From contig DAIDJX010000006.1 of the NCBI GenBank assembly GCA_027451165.1, forward strand, positions 1-27,248: a stretch of 27,248 bases of DNA. Direction: 5' to 3'. The stretch is from Prolixibacteraceae bacterium (GTDB lineage: Bacteria; Bacteroidota; Bacteroidia; Bacteroidales; Prolixibacteraceae). A program made the translations under genes and the position numbers. The notes below the pieces were generated by a model. It was not told where the DNA came from. It did not search any database and saw nothing but the letters and a program-made list of their open reading frames with translations. Of the stretch, positions 1 through 7,518 are shown piece by piece. Position 1 is the first letter of the stretch. Each line of letters begins with the position of its first letter.

Positions 1-548
1 TGAACGGACAGGCAATTTTCGGGGGCTGTGACGGCTACCTTCACCTGGTGGATATTGCTGCCGGTAAGGCAGTGAAGAAGGTGGAAGTGGCCACCTATGT
101 TGCCAGTTCTGTGGCTGTGGAAGGCAATATGGCCTGGGTAGGCGATTACGACGGACAGTTTTCACGTGTGGATATGGCCAAAGGAAGCATATCCTGGAAA
201 TGGGCCGATCCGAAAGTCAAACTGCCTTTTCTGGCTTCGCCAGCATTAGCCGGGAATTTTGTCATCACCGGTAACCACGATAAAAACATCTATTGTTTTG
301 ACAAAAACACGGGTAAAAAAGTCTGGAATTATAACACCGGCAACCGGGTGGAAGCTTCTCCGGTCATTTACGGGAAGAAAGTAATTGCGGCAAACATGCG
401 GGGGGATCTCTTCCTGTTGAACCTCAATGATGGAAAGGTAGTCTGGAAATACGAACTGGGTTCTGCGATTATCAGCAACCCGGCGGTCGTCAGCAACAAA
501 ATTATCGTGGCTGCCAGCGATGGCACGGTGTATTGTTTTGGGAAATAG
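1..548 (+). CDS. PQQ-type beta-propeller repeat protein, 3' end (BamB-like)
   Basis: The gene enters from outside the window: the frame is open from position 3 and ends at the TAG at 546-548, leaving about 181 C-terminal residues. The GTG at 48 is only an internal in-frame codon, because similar propeller sequence continues upstream of it. Four or more blades of PQQ/quinoprotein-like type are visible, each with an aromatic-Gly-Lys-x-x-Trp core such as IYCFDKNTGKKVWNY and LFLLNLNDGKVVWKY, followed by a blade opening like ASPVIYGKKVIAA. Such propellers occur in the outer-membrane assembly factor BamB and in many periplasmic proteins that bind no PQQ. The N-terminus, where a signal or lipoprotein peptide would be, is missing. 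It lies 170 nt before the glycosyltransferase on the same strand, separated by a repeat element, so shared transcription is possible. The fold is fairly certain; a true BamB role is not. Confidence 0.85.
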   Translation, partial: NGQAIFGGCDGYLHLVDIAAGKAVKKVEVATYVASSVAVEGNMAWVGDYDGQFSRVDMAKGSISWKWADPKVKLPFLASPALAGNFVITGNHDKNIYCFDKNTGKKVWNYNTGNRVEASPVIYGKKVIAANMRGDLFLLNLNDGKVVWKYELGSAIISNPAVVSNKIIVAASDGTVYCFGK

Positions 549-562
549 GGTATTGGTTTATG

Positions 563-692
563 GAAATTTCGGATTTCGGATTTACGATTTCGGATTTAAC
601 TCAATTTCGGATTTCGGATGTTCGATTTCGGATTTGCCTGCGGACTCTCTTGCCTTTAAATCCGAAATCGTAAATCCGAAATCCGAAATTTC
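563..692. repeat. ATTTCGG heptamer repeat element R1 with 36-bp inverted arms
   Basis: From 566 the sequence runs as 7-nt units: ATTTCGG, ATTTCGG, ATTTACG, ATTTCGG, ATTTAAC, then TCA, then ATTTCGG, ATTTCGG, ATGTTCG, ATTTCGG, ATTTGCC. A GC-richer spacer (639-656) follows, then the reverse complement. Positions 563-598 and 657-692 are perfect 36-nt inverted arms. Block 604-653 recurs at 17822-17871 with 47 of 50 identical positions. It starts 14 nt after the stop of the propeller gene. As RNA it would fold into a long hairpin. It fills the gap before the glycosyltransferase gene, and I see no convincing promoter in it. Confidence 0.95.
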
Positions 693-718
693 TTATGAGC
701 TAATTATAATTAAACAAG

Positions 719-2035
719 ATGAATATTATCCAAATAATTCCCGGCTCAGGGGGCAGTTTTTACTGTGGGAACTGCCTGCGGGACAGCAAATTCGTGGAGG
801 CATTGAGAAAAAAAGGCCATCAGGTGGTTAAAATTCCCATGTACCTGCCCATTTATGCCGATGAGCATGACCTGACGGACATCCCGGTGTTCTATGGAGC
901 CATCAGCATTTACCTCAAGCAACTGTTTCCCATTTTCCGGAAAGCGCCGGCCTGGTTTGACAAACTGCTTAATGCCCGTCCCTTGCTGAAACTGGCGGCT
1001 TCTATGGCCGGGTCGACGAATGCCAAAGGTTTGGACGACATGACCATTTCCATGTTGATGGGAGAGGAGGGTAAGCAGCAGGAAGAACTTGACCGGATGG
1101 TGGACTGGATTGCAGAACACTGCCAGCCGGATGTTATCCACATTTCAAATGCCCTTTTGCTGGGACTGGCACACCGGATCAGGGAAAAAACTGCTGTTCC
1201 CGTGGTATGTTCCCTCCAGGATGAAGACGTATGGGTGGATGTCATGCAGCCCGGAAGCCGGGAGCGGGTGTGGCAGCTGATGCGGGAGAAAGCAGCCCAT
1301 GTGGACGCCTTCATTGCGGTCAGTCACTATTTTGCCGGCGTGATGAAGGAAAAAATGGGGATCGGCGGTCATCCTGTTTATCCTGTTTACCTGGGCGTGG
1401 ATCCGCAGGAATATCCATTCCGGTTGGCTACAGAAAAGCCAAGAACCATTGGGTATATCTCGAGGATGTGTTATGAAAATGGATTGGATATTGCGGTAGA
1501 TGCCTTTATCCTGATGCAGCGGATGCGTGGTTTTGAGAATGTTACCCTTTGCATAACCGGTGGTTCTACGCCCGCGGATTCCCGGTATATCTCCGGAATT
1601 AAAAAACGGCTCCGGAAAGCTGGCCTGGAGAATAAGGTCGATTTTCATGATGATTTTGAAGGTAAAGGCCGGCAGGAATTCTTTTCCAAAGTGGCCCTGG
1701 CTTCGGTGCCCGTAAGAAATGGGGAAGCTTTTGGTATTTACCTGACAGAATTGATGGCCTGTGGTATACCCATCGTTCAGCCTGCACTGGGGGCTTTCCC
1801 TGAAATTGTGGAAAAATCGGAAGGAGGGATGGTTTATTCCCCCAACCACCCGGATGTTCTGGCCAAAGAATGGATAAAAGTACTCAGTTCGCCGGAAAAA
1901 CTTGCTGAACTCAGTCTTCAGGCCAGAAAGGGGGTTGAACAATATTTCGATATTTCCGTTCATACGGAGGAAATGATTCAGGTTTATCAACAGGTAATTG
2001 CAGAAAAGAAAAATTATGTTACTGCATCTGAATAA
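719..2035 (+). CDS. GT-B fold glycosyltransferase (GT4 type)
   Basis: This 438-residue protein probably transfers a sugar from a nucleotide donor on the cytoplasmic side of the membrane. The N-terminal Rossmann half opens with MNIIQIIPGSGG, typical of GT-B enzymes. The C-terminal half contains E336-AFGIYLT-E344, the E-x7-E signature of GT4 and related families that contacts the donor, followed by a Gly-Ile-Pro-Ile turn. A YCGNC stretch at residues 15-19 lies in the glycine-rich acceptor loop and is an unusual pair of cysteines. The start ATG at 719 has no strong Shine-Dalgarno, which is normal for Bacteroidota. The 3' end overlaps the ATPase start by 20 nt, implying translational coupling with the ABC system. 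Donor and acceptor cannot be read from the sequence. Confidence 0.88.
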   Translation: MNIIQIIPGSGGSFYCGNCLRDSKFVEALRKKGHQVVKIPMYLPIYADEHDLTDIPVFYGAISIYLKQLFPIFRKAPAWFDKLLNARPLLKLAASMAGSTNAKGLDDMTISMLMGEEGKQQEELDRMVDWIAEHCQPDVIHISNALLLGLAHRIREKTAVPVVCSLQDEDVWVDVMQPGSRERVWQLMREKAAHVDAFIAVSHYFAGVMKEKMGIGGHPVYPVYLGVDPQEYPFRLATEKPRTIGYISRMCYENGLDIAVDAFILMQRMRGFENVTLCITGGSTPADSRYISGIKKRLRKAGLENKVDFHDDFEGKGRQEFFSKVALASVPVRNGEAFGIYLTELMACGIPIVQPALGAFPEIVEKSEGGMVYSPNHPDVLAKEWIKVLSSPEKLAELSLQARKGVEQYFDISVHTEEMIQVYQQVIAEKKNYVTASE

Positions 2036-2699
2036 CGTCAGCAAAGGGTATGGCCAACCCGGAAGCCATGCTTTCCGGCCGGTACTTTCCAATCTGGAAC
2101 TTAAGCTGGAACAAGGATCGGTTACCGGTATCACCGGGCAGAGTGGCAGTGGAAAGACAACCTTGCTAAACATTGCTGGCGCCCTGGATCTTCCGGATTC
2201 AGGAGAAGTACTTTTCGGGGGTGAAGAGATCAGCCGGTACAACGATCTTGAACTGGCCCGATTCCGGAACCTGAAACTGGGCTTTGTTTTTCAGCAGCAT
2301 CATCTGATGCCCCACCTCACCCTTTGGGAAAATGTGCTGTTGCCATTGCTTCCCCGGAAGAGAAAAACCCTCGCTGATGACATCAGTTGGGCTGAACATT
2401 TACTCCGGAAGACCGGCATCTGGGAGCAAAGGAACCAGTTGCCGGGTGAAATGTCGGGAGGCGAATGCCAGCGCGCAGCCGTGGTCAGAGCGCTGATTAA
2501 CAAACCTGCGCTGGTTTTAGCCGACGAACCCACCGGCGCTTTGGACGAAACCAATGCAACCATCCTGGCTGACCTGCTGCTCAATCTGGCCATAGAAGAA
2601 GGAGTGACCCTTCTGGTGGTCACCCATGCCACTGATCTTGCTGCCCGCCTGGATAGCCGCTATTTGCTCCATAACGGTACCTTAAAGGAGCTGAAATGA
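2016..2699 (+). CDS. ABC transporter ATPase, LolD/MacB type
   Basis: A complete 227-residue ABC ATPase of the lipoprotein-export/MacB class. Visible motifs are Walker A GQSGSGKT (41-48), the Q-loop glutamine at 93, signature MSGGE (146-150), Walker B ending LADEPTGALD (D170, E171) and the switch His204 in VVTHA. The signature carries Cys-Gln after Glu where LSGGQQQR is commoner. I chose the ATG at 2016 because the protein then begins directly with the first beta strand (LLHLNNVSKGYG); a TTG at 1998 would add six residues. The start lies inside the end of the glycosyltransferase gene, and the stop overlaps the permease start (ATGA), so the three genes are one translationally coupled set. Known relatives drive mechanotransmission across the envelope or lipoprotein release rather than classical substrate import. 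Confidence 0.95.
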   Translation: MLLHLNNVSKGYGQPGSHAFRPVLSNLELKLEQGSVTGITGQSGSGKTTLLNIAGALDLPDSGEVLFGGEEISRYNDLELARFRNLKLGFVFQQHHLMPHLTLWENVLLPLLPRKRKTLADDISWAEHLLRKTGIWEQRNQLPGEMSGGECQRAAVVRALINKPALVLADEPTGALDETNATILADLLLNLAIEEGVTLLVVTHATDLAARLDSRYLLHNGTLKELK

Positions 2700-5600
2700 C
2701 TTTACTCCTCCTCGTTTTGCGCAGTTTCCGTTTTTACTGGAAACGAAACATCCTGGTGATGGCAGGTGTTGCGCTGAGTGCGGCTGTCTTTACCGGTGCA
2801 CTGATGATTGGCGATTCCATGCGGTACAGCCTGAAACAGATTGTTCATGCCCGACTGGGTTCCACCACCTGGGTTGTGGAAACCTCCGACCGCTTTTTTA
2901 CTGCTGCACTTGCCGATAGTATGGCCAGGTTCATCCCCGGCAATATAGCTCCTCTTTTCGTTTCCCAGGGTTCTGCCATTGCCGACGGAGGTCGTGACCG
3001 CGTAAACCGGGTACAGTTCATTGGGATCGACTCAAGGTTCCAAACTATTGCGGGATCGACAGCATATGGGGAAATGAAAGAAGAGGAAGTCATCATCAAT
3101 GCCCAGTTAGCCGGAAGGCTGAAGGTAAAGGCAGGGGATGCCCTCCTTTTCCGTGTGGCCAAAGCCAGCCTTGTGCCGCTGAATACACCATTTGTATCTG
3201 AAAGTGAAACGACTGTTTCCTTTCGTTCTACCATCGCAAGGGTGGTCACTTCTGAGGAATGTGGTGATTTTTACCTTCAGAATGCGCAAAGCACCCCATA
3301 CAATGTTTTTCTGCCGCTGGAGCAATTAAACCACCTGATGGGGATGGAAGGGAGAAGCAACCGCCTGCTTCTGGAAGGAGACAGCACTCAGGCGTTTGTG
3401 GATTCAGTGCTGAGTGCCAGCCTACGTCCACAAGATGTCGGGTTGAAATTGGATTTTTTCCCTGACAAACAGGAGTTTGGGATCAGCTCTGAACGGATTT
3501 TTCTGGATTCCATGACATGGAACCTGTTTGGTGCTGTGGAGGAAAAAAGAGATGTTCTGACCTATTTTGTGAATTCTATCCGGCGTAACAACCAGGTGTT
3601 ACCATATTCGTTTGTTTCTTCGTGGAGTGGCCTTCCGGTTAACGAAGGCGAAATTATTCTGAATGACTGGGCTGCCAATGACCTGAAGGCCAGAGTGGGA
3701 GATACAATAACGATAACCTGGTTTGAAATTGGCCCGCTAAGACAATTGGTGGAAAAAAGTCATTCTCTTAAAGTTAGTGATGTTGTGCCCATCACCGGTG
3801 AATATGGAGATTCCGGTTTAATGCCTTCGATTCCCGGTCTTTCAGATGCCGGTCATTGCAGGGAGTGGAAAGCCGGGATTCCCATCGCATTGGATAAGAT
3901 CAGGGACAAAGATGAAGCCTACTGGAACCAATATAAAGGAACGCCCAAAGCTTTTGTTTCCTGCAATATTGCAAAACTTTGGTGGTCCAACCGGTATGGA
4001 AGTTCCACCTCCATCCGGATTCCCGCCGGTCATTTTTCTGAGGAAGAATATTATAGTGTATTTAAGTCCTCTGTTGTGGCTGCTGATTTTGGCTTGTTTG
4101 CCCGACCGGTAAAGTCGGAAGGATTAAAAGCAGCCGAAGGGGGTAGCGATTTTGGCCAGCTGTTCTTCGGGCTGAGTTTTTTTCTGTTGTTATCAGCTGT
4201 TCTGATTACAGCGCTTCTCTTCCGCCTTAACCTGGAAACGCGGGAGAGCCAGATTGGAACGATGCTGCAACTGGGATTTACCCGCAGGCAGCTAAGCCGG
4301 ATTTTTCTTTCAGAAGGAATTCTGGTGGTTCTGCCCGGAATTGTGGCCGGATTACTGTTGGGCATCGGTTATGTCCGGATTATTTTTTATTTCCTGAATT
4401 CCCTTTGGTTTGATATCGTCAGAACCTCAGTCATCCTGCTGCAAGTTAAGTTCACCACTCTTCTGGCCGGTTTCATTCTTACACTGGTCATCAGCAGCCT
4501 GTCACTTTGGTTTCCCTTGCGGAATTACCTGGGAAAGGCTGTTGTCTCACTTCAGCATAAAGGTGGAACTTCCGGCAATCCTTCTGATTACAGCCGGAGG
4601 TGGTGGCTGGGAATTATCCCTCTCCTGGCCGGAATTTTAATTTCAGTATATCAAATAGTTGGGGGTGCTTCACAAATTCCCGGATATTTCTTTCTCTCCG
4701 GGTTTTTGATTCTGGCCGGAACACTTTGGATCATCAAGATTTTGATTGAGAGTATCCGTCAAAGACAACAGCAGTTTATTGGATTTAATTCCCTTATCCT
4801 GCGTTCGGTTTCCCGTCATGTCAACCGTTCCATGGCCATAGTGATCACCTTCTCCCTGGGTGCATTCCTGTTGATAGCCGTAGGCGCCAACCGTAGTAAA
4901 ATGACCTTGTCGGCAGGGGAAAAGCAATCCGGAACCGGGGGCTTTGGTTTTTTTGCCGAAACGGTAGTGCCTGTCCTGCACGACCTGAACGATCCAGACC
5001 GGCGGTTGTCGGATGGACTGGACAGTTCCCTGAACATGGTGCAGTTAAGCAGAATGTCAGGCGATGATGCCAGCTGCCTCAACCTCAACCGGGTAACCAA
5101 TCCTTCAATTCTGGGTGTCGACGTTTCGACATTATCCGGGCGTTTTGAATTTCAGACTTTAACAGATGGGATGAACCTGGTTAATCCCTGGCTTTCACTG
5201 AAAGAGATCCTGCCCGGAAATGTAATCCCGGCGGTGGCGGATCAGACTGTAATTCAGTGGGGTTTGGGCATGAAAACCGGGGATACCCTGCTTTACCTCG
5301 GGGAGAAAGGAGATACCCTCCGTCTCAGGCTCATTGGAGGCTTGTTACCCTCTGTCTTTCAGGGATATGTGCTGGTTGACCAATCCCATTTTCTGAATTA
5401 TTTTCCTTCACACAGCGGATCTTCAGTTTTTCTGATCACTAATTCAGATGAAGAAGTAAAGGATGAATTACTGAACCAATACCGGGATTATGGAATGGAC
5501 ATTATCCCTACACCTGAAAAACTGGCCACGTTCCAGTCAGTGACCAACACCTATCTGTCCATTTTTATGACGCTTGGCTTTCTTGCTTTGGCTATTGGTA

Positions 5601-5932
5601 CGCTGGGTATTTTGGTGGTGGTAGCCAGGACTTTGCTGGAGCGGCGCCGGGAAATGGCCCTCATGCAAGCCATGGGGTATTCGAGGAGAAGTCTTGTTTG
5701 GATGATGGTTGCAGAGTATTCCGGATTGCTGGCAGCTGCACTGAGTATTGCTTTGATCACTGCCTTTCTTGCCCTCCTGCCTGCGCTGCTGGATGGTTCA
5801 TTGACGGTTTCCCTTACTTTCTCAGGACTCTTGTTCCTGGGGATAGTGATTCACGTGCTGTTATGGATTGCCTTGATCTCATTCAGAATGCTGAATAAAG
5901 GGAAATTAATTCCGGAGATTGTCAGGGAATGA
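2696..5932 (+). CDS. Large FtsX/MacB-type ABC permease (1078 aa)
   Basis: This is the membrane partner of the ATPase that ends at 2699, with which it overlaps by 4 nt. A first membrane helix lies at about residues 18-39, then a long extracytoplasmic segment (about 40-480) as in MacB-type proteins. A first FtsX unit of three helices follows (about 485-615), with two more helices near 640-690. A further helix near 715-735 precedes a second extracytoplasmic segment (about 740-935), and a C-terminal FtsX unit occupies about 940-1070. The cytoplasmic coupling segment ERRREMALMQAMGYSRR near 980 and its degenerate counterpart ETRESQIGTMLQLGFTRR near 515 are typical. At 1078 residues it is much longer than LolC/E (about 400) or MacB (about 650), and the two FtsX halves suggest it could serve as a complete transmembrane unit. 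The substrate is unknown; lipid, lipoprotein or glycoconjugate handling fits the context. Confidence 0.9.
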   Translation: MTLLLLVLRSFRFYWKRNILVMAGVALSAAVFTGALMIGDSMRYSLKQIVHARLGSTTWVVETSDRFFTAALADSMARFIPGNIAPLFVSQGSAIADGGRDRVNRVQFIGIDSRFQTIAGSTAYGEMKEEEVIINAQLAGRLKVKAGDALLFRVAKASLVPLNTPFVSESETTVSFRSTIARVVTSEECGDFYLQNAQSTPYNVFLPLEQLNHLMGMEGRSNRLLLEGDSTQAFVDSVLSASLRPQDVGLKLDFFPDKQEFGISSERIFLDSMTWNLFGAVEEKRDVLTYFVNSIRRNNQVLPYSFVSSWSGLPVNEGEIILNDWAANDLKARVGDTITITWFEIGPLRQLVEKSHSLKVSDVVPITGEYGDSGLMPSIPGLSDAGHCREWKAGIPIALDKIRDKDEAYWNQYKGTPKAFVSCNIAKLWWSNRYGSSTSIRIPAGHFSEEEYYSVFKSSVVAADFGLFARPVKSEGLKAAEGGSDFGQLFFGLSFFLLLSAVLITALLFRLNLETRESQIGTMLQLGFTRRQLSRIFLSEGILVVLPGIVAGLLLGIGYVRIIFYFLNSLWFDIVRTSVILLQVKFTTLLAGFILTLVISSLSLWFPLRNYLGKAVVSLQHKGGTSGNPSDYSRRWWLGIIPLLAGILISVYQIVGGASQIPGYFFLSGFLILAGTLWIIKILIESIRQRQQQFIGFNSLILRSVSRHVNRSMAIVITFSLGAFLLIAVGANRSKMTLSAGEKQSGTGGFGFFAETVVPVLHDLNDPDRRLSDGLDSSLNMVQLSRMSGDDASCLNLNRVTNPSILGVDVSTLSGRFEFQTLTDGMNLVNPWLSLKEILPGNVIPAVADQTVIQWGLGMKTGDTLLYLGEKGDTLRLRLIGGLLPSVFQGYVLVDQSHFLNYFPSHSGSSVFLITNSDEEVKDELLNQYRDYGMDIIPTPEKLATFQSVTNTYLSIFMTLGFLALAIGTLGILVVVARTLLERRREMALMQAMGYSRRSLVWMMVAEYSGLLAAALSIALITAFLALLPALLDGSLTVSLTFSGLLFLGIVIHVLLWIALISFRMLNKGKLIPEIVRE

Positions 5933-5943
5933 ACTTTTTTTCG

Positions 5944-5951
5944 TATTTTTA
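5944..5951 (+). promoter_or_regulatory. Possible Bacteroidota -7 box before dodecin
   Basis: TATTTTTA differs from the TAnnTTTG consensus only in the last base and lies 26 nt before the dodecin ATG. No good -33 TTTG is found at the usual distance; a TTG at about 22 nt upstream is the nearest. Weak call, based on one imperfect box. Confidence 0.35.
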
Positions 5952-5977
5952 ATACATTGATTTTAAAAATTAATGTT

Positions 5978-6181
5978 ATGTCAGTATTAAAAGTAATTGA
6001 ATTGATGGCTTCTTCTGAAAAAAGCTGGGAAGATGCTGTTAAAAATGCAGTTGAAACTGCAGGAAAAACGTTGAAAGGGATTCGTTCGGTATGGATCCAG
6101 GATCAAAGCGCTGTTGTAAAAGACGGCAAAATAGCTGAATTCAGGGTAAATTGTAAAATTACCTTTGAAGTCTTTGATTAA
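5978..6181 (+). CDS. Dodecin family flavin-binding protein
   Basis: A 67-residue protein with the whole dodecin pattern: VIELMASSEKSWEDAVKNAV, then a helix ending GIRSVWIQDQ, then two strands ending in CKITFEVF. Dodecins form hollow dodecamers that bind and buffer flavins such as FMN, riboflavin or lumichrome in the cytoplasm. The tryptophan of GIRSVW corresponds to the residue that stacks on the flavin. In the last strand, where archaeal dodecins have a flavin-contacting glutamine, this protein has FRV, so an arginine may occupy that place (inference from motif alignment by eye). I chose the ATG at 5978, because the longer frame from 5957 adds seven residues not typical of the family. The kbp-like gene starts 55 nt downstream, beyond a short tandem repeat, and the two probably share a transcript ending at the 6718 hairpin. 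Confidence 0.93.
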   Translation: MSVLKVIELMASSEKSWEDAVKNAVETAGKTLKGIRSVWIQDQSAVVKDGKIAEFRVNCKITFEVFD

Positions 6182-6191
6182 CTCCAACATT

Positions 6192-6230
6192 CAAACAATC
6201 AAACAATCCAACAATCAAACAATCAAACAT
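6192..6230. repeat. CAAACAAT octamer tandem repeat
   Basis: Four 8-nt units (CAAACAAT, CAAACAAT, CCAACAAT, CAAACAAT) and a partial fifth (CAAACAT) lie between the dodecin stop and the kbp-like ATG, ending 6 nt before that ATG. There is no inverted arm, unlike the heptamer elements elsewhere in the window. It forms part of the leader of the next gene, so a change in unit number would alter spacing upstream of its start. Confidence 0.9.
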
Positions 6231-6236
6231 TTTATT

Positions 6237-6710
6237 ATGGGATTAATTTCATTTATCAAAAGCGCCGGGGAAAAAATCTTCGGAAAAAAGGAAGAGGTAG
6301 TGGTCGATAAAGCAGCTGTTATTCTTGGTCACATCAGGGGCTATGGTTTTGATACTTCTGATGTACAGGCTCAGGTGACGGATGATCTGGTCATTCTGAC
6401 AGGAAAGGTAGACTCCATTGCCAATAAAAACAGGATAATTGTGGCTGCCGGAAATGTGGAGGGGATCGCCAAAGTAGAAGACCGACTGGTGGTTTTGCCG
6501 AAAGGGGCAACCATTCCGATGGCCGAGATCAAAGAACCGGAGGAGCAGTACTACACAGTTGTACCTGGGGATTCGCTCTCAAAGATCGCTAAAAAATACT
6601 ACGGAAATGCCAACAAGTATCCGGTGATTTTTGAGGCCAATACACCCATGTTAAAACATCCGGATAAGATTTATCCGGGCCAGGTATTGGTTATTCCGCC
6701 GGTTGAATAA
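6237..6710 (+). CDS. kbp: BON-LysM protein, Kbp/YgaU-like
   Basis: A 157-residue homologue of E. coli Kbp (YgaU), which binds potassium in the cytoplasm and is induced by osmotic stress. The order of parts is the same: a short amphipathic start MGLISFIKSAGEKIFG, a BON domain (about 25-87) with DLVILTGKV and GNVEGIAKVEDRL, and a C-terminal LysM domain (about 105-154) with YTVVPGDSLSKIAKKYYG and KIYPGQVLVIP. There is no signal peptide, again as in Kbp. I chose the ATG at 6237: the frame extends upstream to a TTG at 6165, but that extension is encoded by the dodecin end and the octamer repeat. A strong hairpin directly follows the stop. Potassium binding here is inferred from family likeness only. 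Confidence 0.9.
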   Translation: MGLISFIKSAGEKIFGKKEEVVVDKAAVILGHIRGYGFDTSDVQAQVTDDLVILTGKVDSIANKNRIIVAAGNVEGIAKVEDRLVVLPKGATIPMAEIKEPEEQYYTVVPGDSLSKIAKKYYGNANKYPVIFEANTPMLKHPDKIYPGQVLVIPPVE

Positions 6711-6717
6711 AAAATAT

Positions 6718-6753
6718 CCTTGCAGGGACACATCATTTTGTGTCCCTGCAAGG
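6718..6753. terminator. Bidirectional intrinsic terminator
   Basis: A perfect 15-bp stem (6718-6732 with 6739-6753) closes a 6-nt loop. A T-rich run follows on the plus strand (TTGTTTTTTATTT), and the matching A-rich run at 6709-6717 gives a T-rich tail on the minus strand. It sits between the convergent kbp-like and DUF937 genes and can end both. Confidence 0.9.
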
Positions 6754-6760
6754 TTGTTTT

Positions 6761-7357
6761 TTATTTACGCAATAACCGGCCAAGGAACGACATCCCCAGT
6801 TCGGCAATGTCATCGGCGACGTTACCGTCATTATCCCTGTCGAGGATTTGGTTGATCACACCCTGTGACTGCGGGGATTCATCGCTTTCCTTCCTGAGGT
6901 ATGAATTCAGTATGCTTCCAATCATTCCGCCACCGCCTCCGGTAGAATTTTTCCTGCCCAGGAACCCCATGACGATGGGAGCGGCAATTTCCAGGATTTT
7001 TCCGACAGATGCACCGCTCAATCCGGAATCAGAGCTGATGTAATTGACTACGTTTTGTTGTTTGCCTCCCAGGACATGCCTGAGAATTCCGGCGCCATTG
7101 GCTACTGCCGGGTTGTTGAGAAAACCGCCCAGGTTGTCCAGCAAGCTTCCATCATGGTCCCTGCTGATGGCATTTTGCAACGCTTCTGCACCATCTGGTG
7201 TGCTGCTGTTTTTAGCCAGCGCATTCATCAGGATGGGAATGGCACTTGCCAATGCTGCTTTGGCCTGGTTGGGAGACGCACCTGTTTGTTGTCCGATGGC
7301 ATCCAGTGCGGAATCATCGAAATTGGATAGAATCGCCCCTAAAATATTTTCTTCCAT
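6761..7357 (-). CDS. DUF937 domain protein (YidB-like)
   Basis: A 198-residue protein of the DUF937 family; its molecular role is not established. It opens with LGAILSNFDDSALDAIGQQTGASPNQAKAALASAIPILMNAL in scattered family positions, and the middle shows the typical APIVMGFLG helix, followed by a glycine run and a small C-terminal module. Two aspartate loops stand out: SRDHDGSLLDNL near 64-75 and DRDNDGNVADDI near 173-184. The second matches the D-x-D-x-D-G pattern of EF-hand or dockerin calcium loops, so metal binding is possible (inference). There is no signal peptide. It is convergent with the kbp-like gene and shares its terminator. The ATG at 7357 is preceded by an AT-rich stretch without a clear promoter box. 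Confidence 0.85.
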   Translation of the reverse strand: MEENILGAILSNFDDSALDAIGQQTGASPNQAKAALASAIPILMNALAKNSSTPDGAEALQNAISRDHDGSLLDNLGGFLNNPAVANGAGILRHVLGGKQQNVVNYISSDSGLSGASVGKILEIAAPIVMGFLGRKNSTGGGGGMIGSILNSYLRKESDESPQSQGVINQILDRDNDGNVADDIAELGMSFLGRLLRK

Positions 7358-7445
7358 AATTGTATTTGTAAAATTGTGAAAATCAAAACATGTTTTTTGC
7401 GGGAATACTATTATTTAAACCACAAATTTCCTGATCAGGCGTACC

Positions 7446-7473
7446 CCTCTTTCCTCCGGCTGGCAGAAAGAGG
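7446..7473. repeat. Small palindromic hairpin in intergenic gap
   Basis: An 8-bp perfect stem (CCTCTTTC at 7446-7453 with GAAAGAGG at 7466-7473) encloses a 12-nt loop that itself contains CCGG. It follows the 153-residue gene on the minus strand. There is no adjacent T run on that strand, so it is a weak terminator candidate; it may be an extragenic palindrome. Confidence 0.5.
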
Positions 7474-7518
7474 TCCGGGGGTTAGGTCAATTCAATTCTG
7501 AGCAAGACTCAGTTCTAC

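Noticed and set aside
563..692. Insertion-sequence remnant or integron-type site.
   Set aside because: No transposase or integrase fragment and no target-site duplication is visible; the internal 7-nt register explains the structure better.
520..831. Plus-strand frame crossing repeat R1 and the start of the glycosyltransferase gene.
   Set aside because: Most of it is translation of the heptamer repeat; it overlaps two real genes in other frames.
2016..2035. Frameshift joining the glycosyltransferase and ATPase genes.
   Set aside because: Both proteins are complete at their ends; the 20-nt overlap is ordinary translational coupling.
1145..2242. Long minus-strand reading frame (365 codons) opposite the glycosyltransferase and ATPase genes.
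   Set aside because: It spans two well-supported plus-strand genes with clear motifs, and its translation shows no recognisable domain; it is a shadow frame.
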